Origin: Akkermansiaceae bacterium
GTDB lineage: Bacteria; Verrucomicrobiota; Verrucomicrobiia; Verrucomicrobiales; Akkermansiaceae
Direction of reading: 5' to 3'
DNA: 64,000 nt
Assembly (NCBI GenBank): GCA_029866215.1
Contig: JARWZU010000088.1
Span: 124,001 to 188,000 of the forward strand
Shown here: positions 7,434 to 17,199 of the stretch, piece after piece
How positions within the stretch are numbered: the stretch's first letter is position 1
Layout of the letters: each line of letters opens with the position of its first letter
The notes under the pieces: generated by a model
Database searches by the model: none
What the model was told of the DNA's origin: nothing
Seen by the model: only the letters and a program-made list of their open reading frames with translations
Program-made: the position numbers and the translations under genes

Positions 7434-8204
7434 ATGAGCAATACCCGCCTTCACTCAGAAGAAAAATCACACCGCGTCGTCGTCGTTATGCCCTCGTACA
7501 ATGTGGCGGGCGTCGTAAACAAAGCCATCGACTCCCTGCCACCCAACGTCATCCATGAAATCTATGTGATTGATGATGGAAGCCATGACGGAACTGCCGA
7601 GGTCGCCAGTGCAGCCGGAGCCACCGTCATCACGCACCCGAAAAACCGAGGCTACGGTGGTGCCCAAAAATCGGGCTACCTTGCAGCCATCGCGAGTGAC
7701 GCCGACGCCATCGTTCTTGTGCATGGCGACAACCAATACGACCCCTCGTACGCGCCCGAATTCATCCGAAAAATCCTTGAAGAGGGCTGCGACATTGTCG
7801 CTGGTACGCGCATGGTTTTAGGCGACGCATTGAAAAACAACATGCCGCTCTGGAAATACCTCCCGATCCGTGCCACCACCTTCATCCAAAACCTCATGCT
7901 CGGAACGAGTATTACCGACTATCACGATGGCTACCGCGCATACAGCGGAGCCTTCCTCAAGTCGGTTCCATTAGACCAACTCAGCAATCGTTTCGACTTT
8001 GATTTCGATATGATGATCCAAGGCGTAGTCTACCAAGCAAAAATCGGGGAAGTCCCCCACCCCACTCGCTATAGCGACGAGAACTCACAGCTCCCGTTCG
8101 ACAAGGCGGTGGCTTGCCAAATCACGATTTTCAAATCCGCCTTCAAGTTCCTTCTTCACCGCATGGGCATCTGGAAACAGGATGTTTACAAGCGCAGTGA
8201 ATAG
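7434..8204 (+). CDS. Family 2 glycosyltransferase (polyprenyl-phosphate sugar synthase-like)
   Basis: This is a 256-residue soluble GT-A fold enzyme without C-terminal membrane segments. VVMPSYNVAG near residue 18, VIDDGSHDGT near 44 and HGDNQYDP near 100 are the nucleotide and metal binding elements of the DPM1-like GT2 branch. Such enzymes load a sugar onto dolichyl- or undecaprenyl-phosphate, or add a sugar to a lipid-linked glycan, at the cytoplasmic face. A large GT-C-like membrane protein downstream could use such a lipid-linked donor. The specific sugar is unknown. Confidence 0.85.
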   Translation: MSNTRLHSEEKSHRVVVVMPSYNVAGVVNKAIDSLPPNVIHEIYVIDDGSHDGTAEVASAAGATVITHPKNRGYGGAQKSGYLAAIASDADAIVLVHGDNQYDPSYAPEFIRKILEEGCDIVAGTRMVLGDALKNNMPLWKYLPIRATTFIQNLMLGTSITDYHDGYRAYSGAFLKSVPLDQLSNRFDFDFDMMIQGVVYQAKIGEVPHPTRYSDENSQLPFDKAVACQITIFKSAFKFLLHRMGIWKQDVYKRSE

Positions 8205-8314
8205 CTTCGTGTTAGAATGAAGCCCCGCCCTCTCTACCCGAAAAGCCGCCTCGTCAATTTTTCGAATGGCCTCAGGCCTCGGCGTCATCGCGCCGATGCG
8301 TTCACACTTCACCC

Positions 8315-9424
8315 ATGCCCAAACGCATCGTCATCGCCGGTGGAGGATTCTTTGGCTGCTCCATCGCCATGATGCTGCATCGCCGTGGCTGGCATCCGAT
8401 CGTGGTCGAGGAAGCCGATGAACTCCTGACCCAAGCATCTAGGGTCAATCAAGCCCGCGTCCACGGCGGCTATCACTACCCGCGAAGCTTGATGACCGCT
8501 TACCGGTCGCGACAAAACTACGAAAAATTCCGCACACATTACCGCGATGCCATCGTCGATCAATTCACCAAGGTATACGCGGTCGGGAGATTATTTTCGA
8601 AGGTCACCGCCGACCAGTTCGGGGTCTTCATGAAGCGGGTGGGCGCACCACTTCAGGAAGCACCACCCAAAATCCAGCGCCTATTCAACCCAGACCTCAC
8701 CGAGCGTACCTGGATCGCACAGGAATGCGCGTTCGATTGCTCGGTGTTGAGGGAAATGCTCCGGAATGAACTGCGCATGGCAGGAATCGAAGTGCGGCTT
8801 CAGACGCTGGTGGAGACGGCGACACCACATCCAACCGGTGCCCTAGCCCGACTGTCCGATGGATCGGAAATCGAGTGTTCTCTAGTTTTCAACGCGACTT
8901 ACGCCGGATTGAACCGATTGACGGCCGCCTCCGACTTACCACTCATCCCACTGAAGCACGAGCTCACCGAAATGGCATTAGTGGATCTTCCAAAGGAACT
9001 CGAGGGACTTTCCGTCACCATGATGTGCGGACCGTTCTTTTCCTTCATGCCCTATCCTTCACTGGGACTTACGACCCTCAGCCACGTGCGCTACACCCCG
9101 CACGCCCACTGGTTCGAAAACGAACAAACCGGAGCTGCCAACCCCTACCAAACATTCGACACCATCGAAAAACACAGCAATTTCGAAATGATGGTCGCCG
9201 ATGCCTCGCGCTACATGCCCGCGCTGCGCGATGCCGTCCAGCGAGACTCGCTGTGGACCATCAAGACGCTGCTGCCGCTGAGTGAAATTGACGACGGTCG
9301 CCCGATCCTCTTCCAACGCGACAACAAACTCCCAGCCGTGATCCACGTGATGGGCGGAAAAATTGATAACATCTTCGACGTCGAGGAGGAGATCGAGCGA
9401 TTAGTGGGTAACGTTGAAATCTGA
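8315..9424 (+). CDS. FAD-dependent oxidoreductase (DAO family)
   Basis: This 369-residue protein has the dinucleotide-binding motif IVIAGGGFFGCSIA at residue 5 and an acidic end of the second strand (VVEEAD). RVNQARVHGGYHYPRS near 43 is typical of DAO-like proteins found in surface-glycan clusters. The reaction is unknown; oxidation of a sugar or an amine substituent is possible. Its place between two GT2 genes argues for a role in the glycan rather than in amino-acid catabolism. The gene sits about 110 bases after the upstream GT2 and is followed by a short intergenic stretch with weak TTTCAAC-like repeats. Confidence 0.75.
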   Translation: MPKRIVIAGGGFFGCSIAMMLHRRGWHPIVVEEADELLTQASRVNQARVHGGYHYPRSLMTAYRSRQNYEKFRTHYRDAIVDQFTKVYAVGRLFSKVTADQFGVFMKRVGAPLQEAPPKIQRLFNPDLTERTWIAQECAFDCSVLREMLRNELRMAGIEVRLQTLVETATPHPTGALARLSDGSEIECSLVFNATYAGLNRLTAASDLPLIPLKHELTEMALVDLPKELEGLSVTMMCGPFFSFMPYPSLGLTTLSHVRYTPHAHWFENEQTGAANPYQTFDTIEKHSNFEMMVADASRYMPALRDAVQRDSLWTIKTLLPLSEIDDGRPILFQRDNKLPAVIHVMGGKIDNIFDVEEEIERLVGNVEI

Positions 9425-9542
9425 AAGGTTGACCGCTAAAATAATTGCATGACCCCACGCAGATTAACCACCACGACCCTAATCGCGCACCGTCGATTCC
9501 CCTTTCTGAATTTTAATTTTCAACTTTTAACTTTCTATCAAA

Positions 9543-10526
9543 TTGGACTCTAACACCGTCGTAAGCATTGTCATTGCCCTCGAACAGGATGCAAACCTGC
9601 TAGAGAACTTGGTAAGAGAAATCGACCAAACTGTTGGCTCCGCCTATCGGTTCTTTGAAATCGTACTGGTGGACGATGGATCCACCGATGGTACCTCCAT
9701 GGCCATCCAACCACTGCTCAAGGAGATCCAGCGCATCCGTTACCTTCGGCTTTCACGGTCTTTTGGCAGGGATGTAGCTCTATCCGCAGGCATCGAGTCG
9801 GCGATCGGTGATTTTGTGGTGACACTCGATCCCCAGACGGATCCGATCGAAGTCATTCCCGCCATGATTGATCTGTGCCGGAGAACTGGCGGTGTCGTTC
9901 ATGGCATGGCTCAGAACCCGATCAAACGCTCTTTCATGCGCGATTGGCTGGGTGGCATGTTCCGCAACTACTGCCGCAAGCACATCGGTGTGGACATTAA
10001 GCGCGGAGTTTCGGATTTCCGAGTGATGAGCCGCCAAGCAGTGAATGCGCTACTGCAAGTGCGCGAGCAAAGCCGCTACCTACGGGTGCTCACCCTCACA
10101 CTTGGCTATCAGCATGAGTTTTTCTCCTACACGATCTTGTCGAGAGTCGGCGGTGCTCGCACTACGACGTGGCGGACCGAGATTACCACCGCCATCGATC
10201 TACTGGCCGCCAACACCCGGCATCCGTTGCGCCTCGTCACCATGGCGGGCCTACTCGGGGCATTTCTCAATCTGCTCTATGCAGGCTACGTGGTGATCAT
10301 CTTCCTGATCAAATCGAACGTGGCTGCGGGTTGGACCACGATGTCCCTCCAACAGAGCGGGATGTTTTTCTTTGTCTGCTTGATTCTCGCCGTGCTGAGC
10401 GAATACGTCGGCACCATTCTGGGAGAAGTCCGTACCCGTCCGATGTATTTCATAGCCCAGGAAGCGAACAGCTCGGTATTGCTCGAGGACACAGTTCGCT
10501 CAAGCATCGTCAAGGAGTCTGTCTAG
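9543..10526 (+). CDS. Membrane-anchored family 2 glycosyltransferase (ArnC/GtrB-like)
   Basis: The 327-residue protein starts with TTG at 9543, since no ATG precedes the conserved VVSIVIALEQ segment. The GT-A domain has VDDGSTDGT near residue 41 and LSRSFGRDVALSAGIE near 75, followed by TLDPQTDP. Two C-terminal membrane helices (about 233-255 and 272-293) complete the ArnC/GtrB architecture. Such enzymes transfer a sugar from a nucleotide to undecaprenyl-phosphate for later use outside the membrane. It is followed after 64 bases by a large GT-C-like protein that is a plausible user of the product. Confidence 0.85.
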   Translation: MDSNTVVSIVIALEQDANLLENLVREIDQTVGSAYRFFEIVLVDDGSTDGTSMAIQPLLKEIQRIRYLRLSRSFGRDVALSAGIESAIGDFVVTLDPQTDPIEVIPAMIDLCRRTGGVVHGMAQNPIKRSFMRDWLGGMFRNYCRKHIGVDIKRGVSDFRVMSRQAVNALLQVREQSRYLRVLTLTLGYQHEFFSYTILSRVGGARTTTWRTEITTAIDLLAANTRHPLRLVTMAGLLGAFLNLLYAGYVVIIFLIKSNVAAGWTTMSLQQSGMFFFVCLILAVLSEYVGTILGEVRTRPMYFIAQEANSSVLLEDTVRSSIVKESV

Positions 10527-10590
10527 TTCGCCTCGGACAGCCTCTCGGCTGCTCTCCGCGTTTTCCAGGCCACCACCATCCAAGCCCATC

Positions 10591-12510
10591 ATGTCACAAC
10601 GCCATTCCCTGACCCACGGCACCCCAGCCCGTGATCTTCCCATGATCCTGCGACTTGCTGGCATCGGGTTGATATGCTTCGTTTGGTGTCAAGTTGTCGG
10701 ATGGGGCTTGTCGTACCTCAACGCCTTGAATGCAGGTGGATATTTGGCATCAATGCCCTTCCTTATCGCTTCTGGGGTCCTTTTTTGGAGGGCCACATCG
10801 CCACATATCGCACGGCCCTTAGGGCTTTCAAAATGGTGGCGGCGTCTTAAGTCCTCGCCAGCACTTGCCGCGTGGTCCGTCATATCCTCTATCATTCTTA
10901 TTGGAGCCATCGCGCATGCACCCAGCAACTATGATGCCGTAACTTACCGCCTGCCTAGGCTTCTCTACTGGCTACAAGAAAACCACTGGCATTGGATCGA
11001 CAGCGATCATCGCCAAAGTATCAGCGGTGTTGGCTTTGAGTGGATGATGGCACCCCTCATCGCCCTCAGCCACAGCGACCGTGGGCTATTTCTTATCAAT
11101 TTCATTCCCTTCCTGCTACTTCCGGGCTTGTTTTTTTTGGCAGCCTGCGGACTTGGCATCCGCAAAGGCGTGGCCAACTGGTGGATGTGGGTTTGGCCGA
11201 TGGCGTACGGAATCGCCCTACAGGCGGGTAGCATCGGCAACGACCTGTTGCCGGCCGCACTCGCACTCGCATCATTGGCATTTGCGGCTCAGGCTCTTCG
11301 TTGCAAACCATGGCTCTGTCTCTTTTTATCCGCATTGGCAGCGGCCTCCATGACGAGCGTCAAGGCTACCTCCCTTCCCTTGGCGCTGCCAATCGGCATT
11401 TATTGGCTGCGGGTAGCATGGCAGACGCTTGGATTGCGCGGCTCGAGCACCGTGATCCTTGCGACGTTACCAGCGGCTACTCTATCCAGTTTTCTTCCCA
11501 TCGCACTCGCCTGCACGATCTACACAGGAGCTTGGAGCGGTAACCCGGGCAACCGCCATGGCGCCGAGGCCGGTCACCCCGTCGCCGGAGTCATCGGAAA
11601 TTCAATCGAAATCGGCAGCGGACTCATCCAACCGCCAGTTTTCCCAGGCTGTACGAAGGCAAACACAATCTTACAACGGTTGGCCGAAGAACAAGCATGG
11701 TATCGTTGGACGAAAAAAAATTATTACCTTTTCAAGGTCAACCTGGGGCGGGAAATCCCGATGGAAGAATCCGCGGGTGTCGGCCTGGCCATCACTACAC
11801 TTGCTCTCATCGCGCTTTTCTCACGAAAGCTCAACAAAAAGGCATATTTCATACCCTATTCAATCATTCAATGCACGTTCATGGTCGCAACGGCGATCGC
11901 CTTGCTCGCTTTCACGAGCAAAATGGGAACCGGGGGAGTCGCTCGCCTCGCCCTACCCTACATTCCCCTCATGCTGTTGTGCTGCCTCTTCGGTCTGAGA
12001 AAACAACCACCCGCGAAATGCCGCCTTAATGTGGCATTGCAGTTGATTCCAGCCGCGTTTCTTATTCCGTCACTCATTTTCAATCCGAATCGCCCACTCC
12101 TACCCGTGGCTTCTCTGGCCAGCCAGCCCGGAATGCCACAGGCAATCAAGGAGAGGATTTCTTCGGTTTACGAAGCCTATCAAAACCGAGCAACCATCCT
12201 CATGTCCCTGCAACAACGGATCCCCCAAGGTGAAACAATCGGATTCGCGGGTGAGGGCGACCATTCTGCATTGGGCCTGTTCAAACCCTACGGCTCGCGC
12301 AAAGTCATCCACCTTACACCACGCTCGGAGGCCCACCTTAACTGGATTGTTGGAACAACTGAAGGTTTAGAAGCTCATTTAAAAATCACACTGGCCGAAT
12401 GGAAGTCGAAAAATCAATTCGAGAAAATCGCTGAAGTTCAAATTGTATCCAAAGCTTCCGGAGGTCCCGAAAGCTGGTTTATTTACAAAAGGCTACCATC
12501 AAAGCCGTAG
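10591..12510 (+). CDS. Large polytopic membrane protein, GT-C glycosyltransferase-like
   Basis: This 639-residue protein has around ten to twelve hydrophobic segments and a soluble C-terminal part (about 520-639). The first periplasmic loop contains APSNYDAVTYRLPR near residue 110 and a downstream HWHWIDSDHR, resembling the substrate-binding loop of GT39/GT83-type (PMT/ArnT) transferases. That would make it a user of polyprenyl-phosphate sugars on the outer side of the membrane. The acidic residue expected in that loop is present (D in YDAVTY). Family assignment is tentative; a general polysaccharide membrane protein is the alternative. Confidence 0.6.
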   Translation: MSQRHSLTHGTPARDLPMILRLAGIGLICFVWCQVVGWGLSYLNALNAGGYLASMPFLIASGVLFWRATSPHIARPLGLSKWWRRLKSSPALAAWSVISSIILIGAIAHAPSNYDAVTYRLPRLLYWLQENHWHWIDSDHRQSISGVGFEWMMAPLIALSHSDRGLFLINFIPFLLLPGLFFLAACGLGIRKGVANWWMWVWPMAYGIALQAGSIGNDLLPAALALASLAFAAQALRCKPWLCLFLSALAAASMTSVKATSLPLALPIGIYWLRVAWQTLGLRGSSTVILATLPAATLSSFLPIALACTIYTGAWSGNPGNRHGAEAGHPVAGVIGNSIEIGSGLIQPPVFPGCTKANTILQRLAEEQAWYRWTKKNYYLFKVNLGREIPMEESAGVGLAITTLALIALFSRKLNKKAYFIPYSIIQCTFMVATAIALLAFTSKMGTGGVARLALPYIPLMLLCCLFGLRKQPPAKCRLNVALQLIPAAFLIPSLIFNPNRPLLPVASLASQPGMPQAIKERISSVYEAYQNRATILMSLQQRIPQGETIGFAGEGDHSALGLFKPYGSRKVIHLTPRSEAHLNWIVGTTEGLEAHLKITLAEWKSKNQFEKIAEVQIVSKASGGPESWFIYKRLPSKP

Positions 12511-12596
12511 AGTGCAAAAAACATTGCAGTTTGCAGAGCATTAATTGCAGATCGCCGCTAAAGCTATATCGTAAACTTTTTACATTTAAGCGTTTT

Positions 12597-12664
12597 AGCT
12601 TCTTCCTCTTCGCTAACTCTTCATTTCAGTTTTTTAGTATTTTAGCTTTTCAGCATTTACCTAA
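12597..12664 (+). repeat. Degenerate pyrimidine-rich repeat before the first O-antigen ligase-like gene
   Basis: TTAGCTTCTTCCTCTTCGC, CATTTCAG, TTTTAGCTTTTCAGC and CATTTACCTAAC form a decayed member of the intergenic repeat family. It ends 15 bases before the ATG at 12680. Confidence 0.65.
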
Positions 12665-12679
12665 CTGCTTTCCCATCCA

Positions 12680-14266
12680 ATGTTAAACTCCAAATCCATC
12701 CAAGGCATCATCGTTCTGATCCTTGGTCTTTTCCTTTCAATCTGGCTTGGCCTAAGCATCGTCACCAACCAGACTGAGACGATTCTCCAAATCATTGCTG
12801 CCGCGGCCTTCATCATCTGCCTTGCATTAGGGAAGAAGATTTGGTTATTAGTACCCTTCATGGCTTCTTTAAGCATCGGTCTGCGCATCCCCGGCCAACC
12901 CGACAGCCTTCTTCTTGGCCAGATTCTTTTCATTGGATTCACTATCCCCCAATTTCTAATGCGTAAACTTCCCTATCAGCTTGCATGGACGGAGCTGGAG
13001 TACTGGTTCATCGTGCTGACTTTGGTTATTTCCCAAGTATACATGCGCAATCCCGTAGGACTGAACCTTTTTGGCGGTGATGTCGTGGGCGGAAAACCCT
13101 ATATTCTTTTTATAATCAGCCTACTGAGCTCATTGCTGCTTGTGGGATTGAAGGTTCCGCCCAGCGATTTAAAATGGATTTTACGTTTGTCCATTCTCGG
13201 AGGATTGATGAATCAAATGAACTCAATACTTGGCAGAATTTCCCCAACCTTCGGATACTACACTGGGAGTAACTACGCTCGGACTGATGAGGTAAACTAC
13301 GAAAACTTCGGAAAAGCCGTAGATGCCGGAGCTGCCACCCGCGATGGAACTCTGACGCTTTTGGGAACCAACCTTTCCCTTTGGATTTGCTCCTTTAGGT
13401 CACCACTGAAAGCCTGCCTCCATCCGCTGTGGGGATCCTTAATATTACTTTCAATCACCGCCGCGACACTCAGTGGCTACCGCAATGCAGTGGTCATGCT
13501 ATCTTTGTCTTACTTTGTAGGCCTGTGTTACCGTGGAGGCCTAGGATCAATCATGTTCTCCTCCGTTGGTGGAATCCTAATAATCACCCTGCTGGCAATT
13601 GTTAACACCATCACTCCGCTCCCTCCCAATATTCAGCGATCCCTCAGTTTCCTACCGGGCACGTGGGAAAAACGCTATGTCCTCGATGGAGAAAACTCAA
13701 GCGAGTGGCGCCTTGAAATGTGGAAAGAGGTGCTCATGACTGACCGCTGGATCCAAAACAAGTGGCTGGGAGATGGACTGGGCCTCACCGCACGGGAGCT
13801 TCAGTATGCATTGTCACAAAAGGAATCGAAATCAGTCGCAAAGGGAATGTCCGGTTTCGACGCCCAGCGCGAAGGCATGCTTGCGAATGGCAATTACCAC
13901 AGCGGTCCGGTGCAAACCATTCGCGTGGTCGGCTACATCGGACTTGCGATCATGCTACTTTTCCAAATTCGCTTAGCCATGCACGCACACCGACAGATCC
14001 AACGCTGCCGTGGTACCGAGTGGTTCCCACTCGCCCTCCTTATTGGCATTCCATTGATCTGGAACCCGGTGTTTTTTGTGTTCGTCTTTGGAGAGTTTAA
14101 AACCGCGGCCTCAACCTTATTACTTGGGGCATCGATGATCCGCCTCCTTCAAAACAACCTTCCGCTGCCAGCCATTCGGAAACAGGAGAGGAATCTCAAC
14201 CCGCTGCTGACTGGGGTGAGCCCCTCTTCAACCAAACTAGGATTGGTGTCCGGACGGAGCGTTTGA
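12680..14266 (+). CDS. O-antigen ligase/polymerase-like membrane protein (Wzy/WaaL type)
   Basis: The 528-residue protein has about eleven predicted membrane segments and a large periplasmic loop between roughly residues 310 and 415, the usual Wzy/WaaL layout. TLSGYRNAVVML near 268 and WLGDGLGLT near 362 resemble the conserved R and the W-x-G-x-G-x elements of the Wzy_C family. It should polymerise or ligate lipid-linked oligosaccharide on the periplasmic face. The flippase gene follows, so the pair would act in sequence. A second protein of this class lies at 42.8 kb. Confidence 0.75.
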   Translation: MLNSKSIQGIIVLILGLFLSIWLGLSIVTNQTETILQIIAAAAFIICLALGKKIWLLVPFMASLSIGLRIPGQPDSLLLGQILFIGFTIPQFLMRKLPYQLAWTELEYWFIVLTLVISQVYMRNPVGLNLFGGDVVGGKPYILFIISLLSSLLLVGLKVPPSDLKWILRLSILGGLMNQMNSILGRISPTFGYYTGSNYARTDEVNYENFGKAVDAGAATRDGTLTLLGTNLSLWICSFRSPLKACLHPLWGSLILLSITAATLSGYRNAVVMLSLSYFVGLCYRGGLGSIMFSSVGGILIITLLAIVNTITPLPPNIQRSLSFLPGTWEKRYVLDGENSSEWRLEMWKEVLMTDRWIQNKWLGDGLGLTARELQYALSQKESKSVAKGMSGFDAQREGMLANGNYHSGPVQTIRVVGYIGLAIMLLFQIRLAMHAHRQIQRCRGTEWFPLALLIGIPLIWNPVFFVFVFGEFKTAASTLLLGASMIRLLQNNLPLPAIRKQERNLNPLLTGVSPSSTKLGLVSGRSV

Positions 14267-14388
14267 GCCTAAGTTTGAAAGGATTCAGGAATCGGAGAAA
14301 ATCCAAAATCTCTCTCCCACCCATCTGGATCCTAGCGTTCTCAAAATCACCCGCGCCCGTCTCGGCTAACCCGTTGTTCAATTCTCCC

Positions 14389-15921
14389 ATGTCCCGCTCC
14401 AAACGTTTCATGGCCGGCTTGCTCACCGGTTACGGCAGCATCGCTGCGAACATCGTGTTCACCATGGCCAGCATCCCGCTGGCTCTCCACTATCTCGACA
14501 AGGAACACTTCGGCCTGTGGGCGCTGGCGGCTCAGGTTAATGGCTATCTCTGCCTGATTGATCTCGGCATGAGCGGTGCTATCAGCCGCTTCATTGCCGA
14601 TTACAAAGACGAGGTCAATGGCGGTGAATATGGCAGCCACCTTCTCACTGGTGGCTTGGTTTATGTGTTTCAAGGAGGAATAATTGCAGTTGTGGGCATC
14701 GGATTTTCTTGGTTTGCACCCACATTGTTTGCGATCCCAACTCACCTTGCCGACGTTTTCAGGAGCCTACTTATGCTACTGGCCGGCATGACCGGACTCT
14801 CGGTTGCCCTACGTTCGGTCGGAGCACCATTGTGGGCGTTTCAACGTAACGACGTCGTGAACAACTGTGCCACCCTAGGAACCATCACCTCACTATTTTT
14901 GCTCTGGTTTGGCTTCCGCAGCGGCTGGGGAGTGTTCGGCTTCGCCATTGCACAGCTCCCTTCACTTCTCGGAAGCCCACTCGTCCATTTCTGGGTTTGT
15001 CACCTCAACGGTTACTATCCCGCAGCGGGCCAGTGGGGCAAACCGAGCTTGGTCATCTTTAAACGTATTTTCCATTATGGCAGGGACAATCTCTTAGTGA
15101 CCCTCGGATCGCAATTAGTCAATGCCTCTCAGATCATGATCATTAGCCGCTGGGTCGGTCTTGATGCGGCTGCCGCCTTTGCCGTCGCCACCAAGGTTTA
15201 CAACATGGCCATGCTGTTGGTTGTCAATCCGGTTGCCGCTGCTGCCCCAGGCCTCACCGAACTCCATGTGCGCGGCGAAACCAAACGATTTGTCCAACGC
15301 TACTGGGAACTAATCGCGCTGACACTAGCCGCTTCCACCCTCGTCGCTACTGGGCTTGCCATCGGCAACCGCTCGTTCGTTTCTCTCTGGACGCATGGCA
15401 GCATTCAATGGCCGTGGGCTGGCGATCTCGTTCTCGCACTGCTCCTTGTGTTGCGAAATCTCAATGGTAATTTTGTCGGCCTATTTGGATTGATAAAGAA
15501 TTGGCGGCCCGTCCGCTTCATCTACCTCTCAGAAGGGTTGGTCTTAATTCCCAGTGCCATAGGACTCGCTAAACCATACGGCATTGTCGGTGTCCTCGTG
15601 GCATCCCTCATCGCCCATCTTTTGGTCACTACTTTATTCTCGGCGTGGGCGGCGGTCCGCGTTATCGGTTCACCCATTCGAGTTGGCAAAAGTCTAGTAG
15701 TGTCGCTCGGATTGATCGCTGTCGCAAGCACGATTGGCTGGACTGGTGCACATGCTTCCATCAATTCTCTCTTTATGCTTGCGACGACTATTGGTGTTAC
15801 CTTATGCGCTTCTGGATTGATCTGGCACCTGATACTCCCCCTGGGGATGCGTCTCGAATTGAGCACGCGCCTAAACGGCGCATCCGTAATGTTGCGGAAG
15901 TATTCAGGCCGCTCTGCATAA
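14389..15921 (+). CDS. Polysaccharide flippase (Wzx/MATE-like)
   Basis: From ATG 14389 the protein has 510 residues and twelve or more hydrophobic segments, as in the MOP superfamily flippases that move undecaprenyl-linked oligosaccharides across the inner membrane. The N-terminal part (GYGSIAANIVFTMASIPLAL, then FGLWALAAQVNGYLCLIDLG near 40) is typical of Wzx-like proteins. The track start is a TTG at 14263 inside the end of the preceding gene and adds 42 non-membrane residues, so it is rejected. It is the only flippase in the window and therefore a central step of the cluster. Confidence 0.85.
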   Translation: MSRSKRFMAGLLTGYGSIAANIVFTMASIPLALHYLDKEHFGLWALAAQVNGYLCLIDLGMSGAISRFIADYKDEVNGGEYGSHLLTGGLVYVFQGGIIAVVGIGFSWFAPTLFAIPTHLADVFRSLLMLLAGMTGLSVALRSVGAPLWAFQRNDVVNNCATLGTITSLFLLWFGFRSGWGVFGFAIAQLPSLLGSPLVHFWVCHLNGYYPAAGQWGKPSLVIFKRIFHYGRDNLLVTLGSQLVNASQIMIISRWVGLDAAAAFAVATKVYNMAMLLVVNPVAAAAPGLTELHVRGETKRFVQRYWELIALTLAASTLVATGLAIGNRSFVSLWTHGSIQWPWAGDLVLALLLVLRNLNGNFVGLFGLIKNWRPVRFIYLSEGLVLIPSAIGLAKPYGIVGVLVASLIAHLLVTTLFSAWAAVRVIGSPIRVGKSLVVSLGLIAVASTIGWTGAHASINSLFMLATTIGVTLCASGLIWHLILPLGMRLELSTRLNGASVMLRKYSGRSA

Positions 15922-15962
15922 CGTGAGCCGTCCAACTAACCCAGGTGAGGAAGCCAAAAAAC

Positions 15963-17153
15963 ATGTCCAGCTCCCGTATTTTGTTCTTATCTGGCTCGAT
16001 GCCTCTGGGCGGAGGCTCCACTTCGATTCTTAACCTCTGTGACGGCCTGCGCAGAGATGGCACCTGGGAACCTCACGTGGCGGTCTTCGAATCGCGAGGC
16101 ACCGTCGGCGATCAAATCCGGCAGCAAGGCCACTCAGTCCACGGCCCTTGCCACGGCATTCTCCATGAAGACCGGATCGCTCAAATGCTTGATATTTGCC
16201 GCAACATCCGGCCGAGGGTGGTTGTTGCGGCTCTCGGCGGCGACTCCTTCGATTTCTTGCGGTTTGTCCCCCAAGGCTACCTGCGCGTGGCAATGATCCA
16301 AAGCGACGACGCTAAGGTCTACGAGCAGGTTGTACGCTATGCTGCTTGGATCGATACAGTGGTAGGCGTATCGCTGGAAATTTGCAGGAAGGCGAAAGTA
16401 GCGCTGGGAAATGCAATAACCCAGATTTCTTATCAGCCCTACGGTGTGCCCATGGTTGAGGAAGTTACCCTCCCAGTCCGCACTGATGTCTTGAAGGTTT
16501 TGTATTTGGGACGTGTCTGCGAGGAACAAAAACGTGTAGCCCTGATGTCACGCATCATGCGGCAATCGTTGGATTACCCGTTTCCCATCAGGTGGACCAT
16601 CGCTGGCGACGGGGAGGCTCTGCCAAAAATGCGTGATTCCTTTGCGGATCGACCTCAGCAGGTTTCCTTTCTCGGAGCAATTCCTTATGAGCAGGTACCC
16701 CAGCTATTTGCACGGCACGACGTCTATTTTTTATGTTCCGACTACGAGGGCTTGCCGCTTTCGTTGTTGGAAGCGATGGGTGCCGGGGTGGTACCGGTAG
16801 TCAGCGATCTCGCAAGCGGAATTTCCGAAGTCGTAAACCTGCAGAACGGCATCCGAGTTCCAATCGGAGATGAAGCTGGCTACCTTCAGGCATTGTTTCA
16901 GTTGGCCGAACGACAGGATCACTTGGATGAGATGGCAACACATTGCATCGCTGCGGTCCGTAAAAATTTTTCGGTTGCTTCGATGGCAGACCGCTGGCTT
17001 GTCATGATCGAGAACCATCTTGTAGGCGGTCAGCCGGATTGGTCTCAAAAAATCAAGATTTTGCCGCCGCTAGCCTACCAAAACCAATTGAAATACCATC
17101 CGCTATTAAAACCATTCCGCCGAGTAGCTAAACAATTTTTTGTTCGGAAGTAA
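15963..17153 (+). CDS. Family 4 glycosyltransferase
   Basis: This 396-residue protein has a GT-B fold. The N-terminal acceptor domain has LSGSMPLGGGSTSILNL near residue 7, and the C-terminal donor domain has VLYLGRVCEEQKR near 178 and EGLPLSLLEAMGAG near 260, the E-X7-E motif of retaining GT4 enzymes. It transfers a sugar from a nucleotide donor in the cytoplasm. ATG 15963 is preferred to the GTG at 15945. The first of three consecutive GT4 genes, it starts 41 bases after the flippase. Confidence 0.85.
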   Translation: MSSSRILFLSGSMPLGGGSTSILNLCDGLRRDGTWEPHVAVFESRGTVGDQIRQQGHSVHGPCHGILHEDRIAQMLDICRNIRPRVVVAALGGDSFDFLRFVPQGYLRVAMIQSDDAKVYEQVVRYAAWIDTVVGVSLEICRKAKVALGNAITQISYQPYGVPMVEEVTLPVRTDVLKVLYLGRVCEEQKRVALMSRIMRQSLDYPFPIRWTIAGDGEALPKMRDSFADRPQQVSFLGAIPYEQVPQLFARHDVYFLCSDYEGLPLSLLEAMGAGVVPVVSDLASGISEVVNLQNGIRVPIGDEAGYLQALFQLAERQDHLDEMATHCIAAVRKNFSVASMADRWLVMIENHLVGGQPDWSQKIKILPPLAYQNQLKYHPLLKPFRRVAKQFFVRK

Positions 17154-17199
17154 GCCTCAATGGCATCCACTGAACACCTGAATTTTCACCCCAGAAACC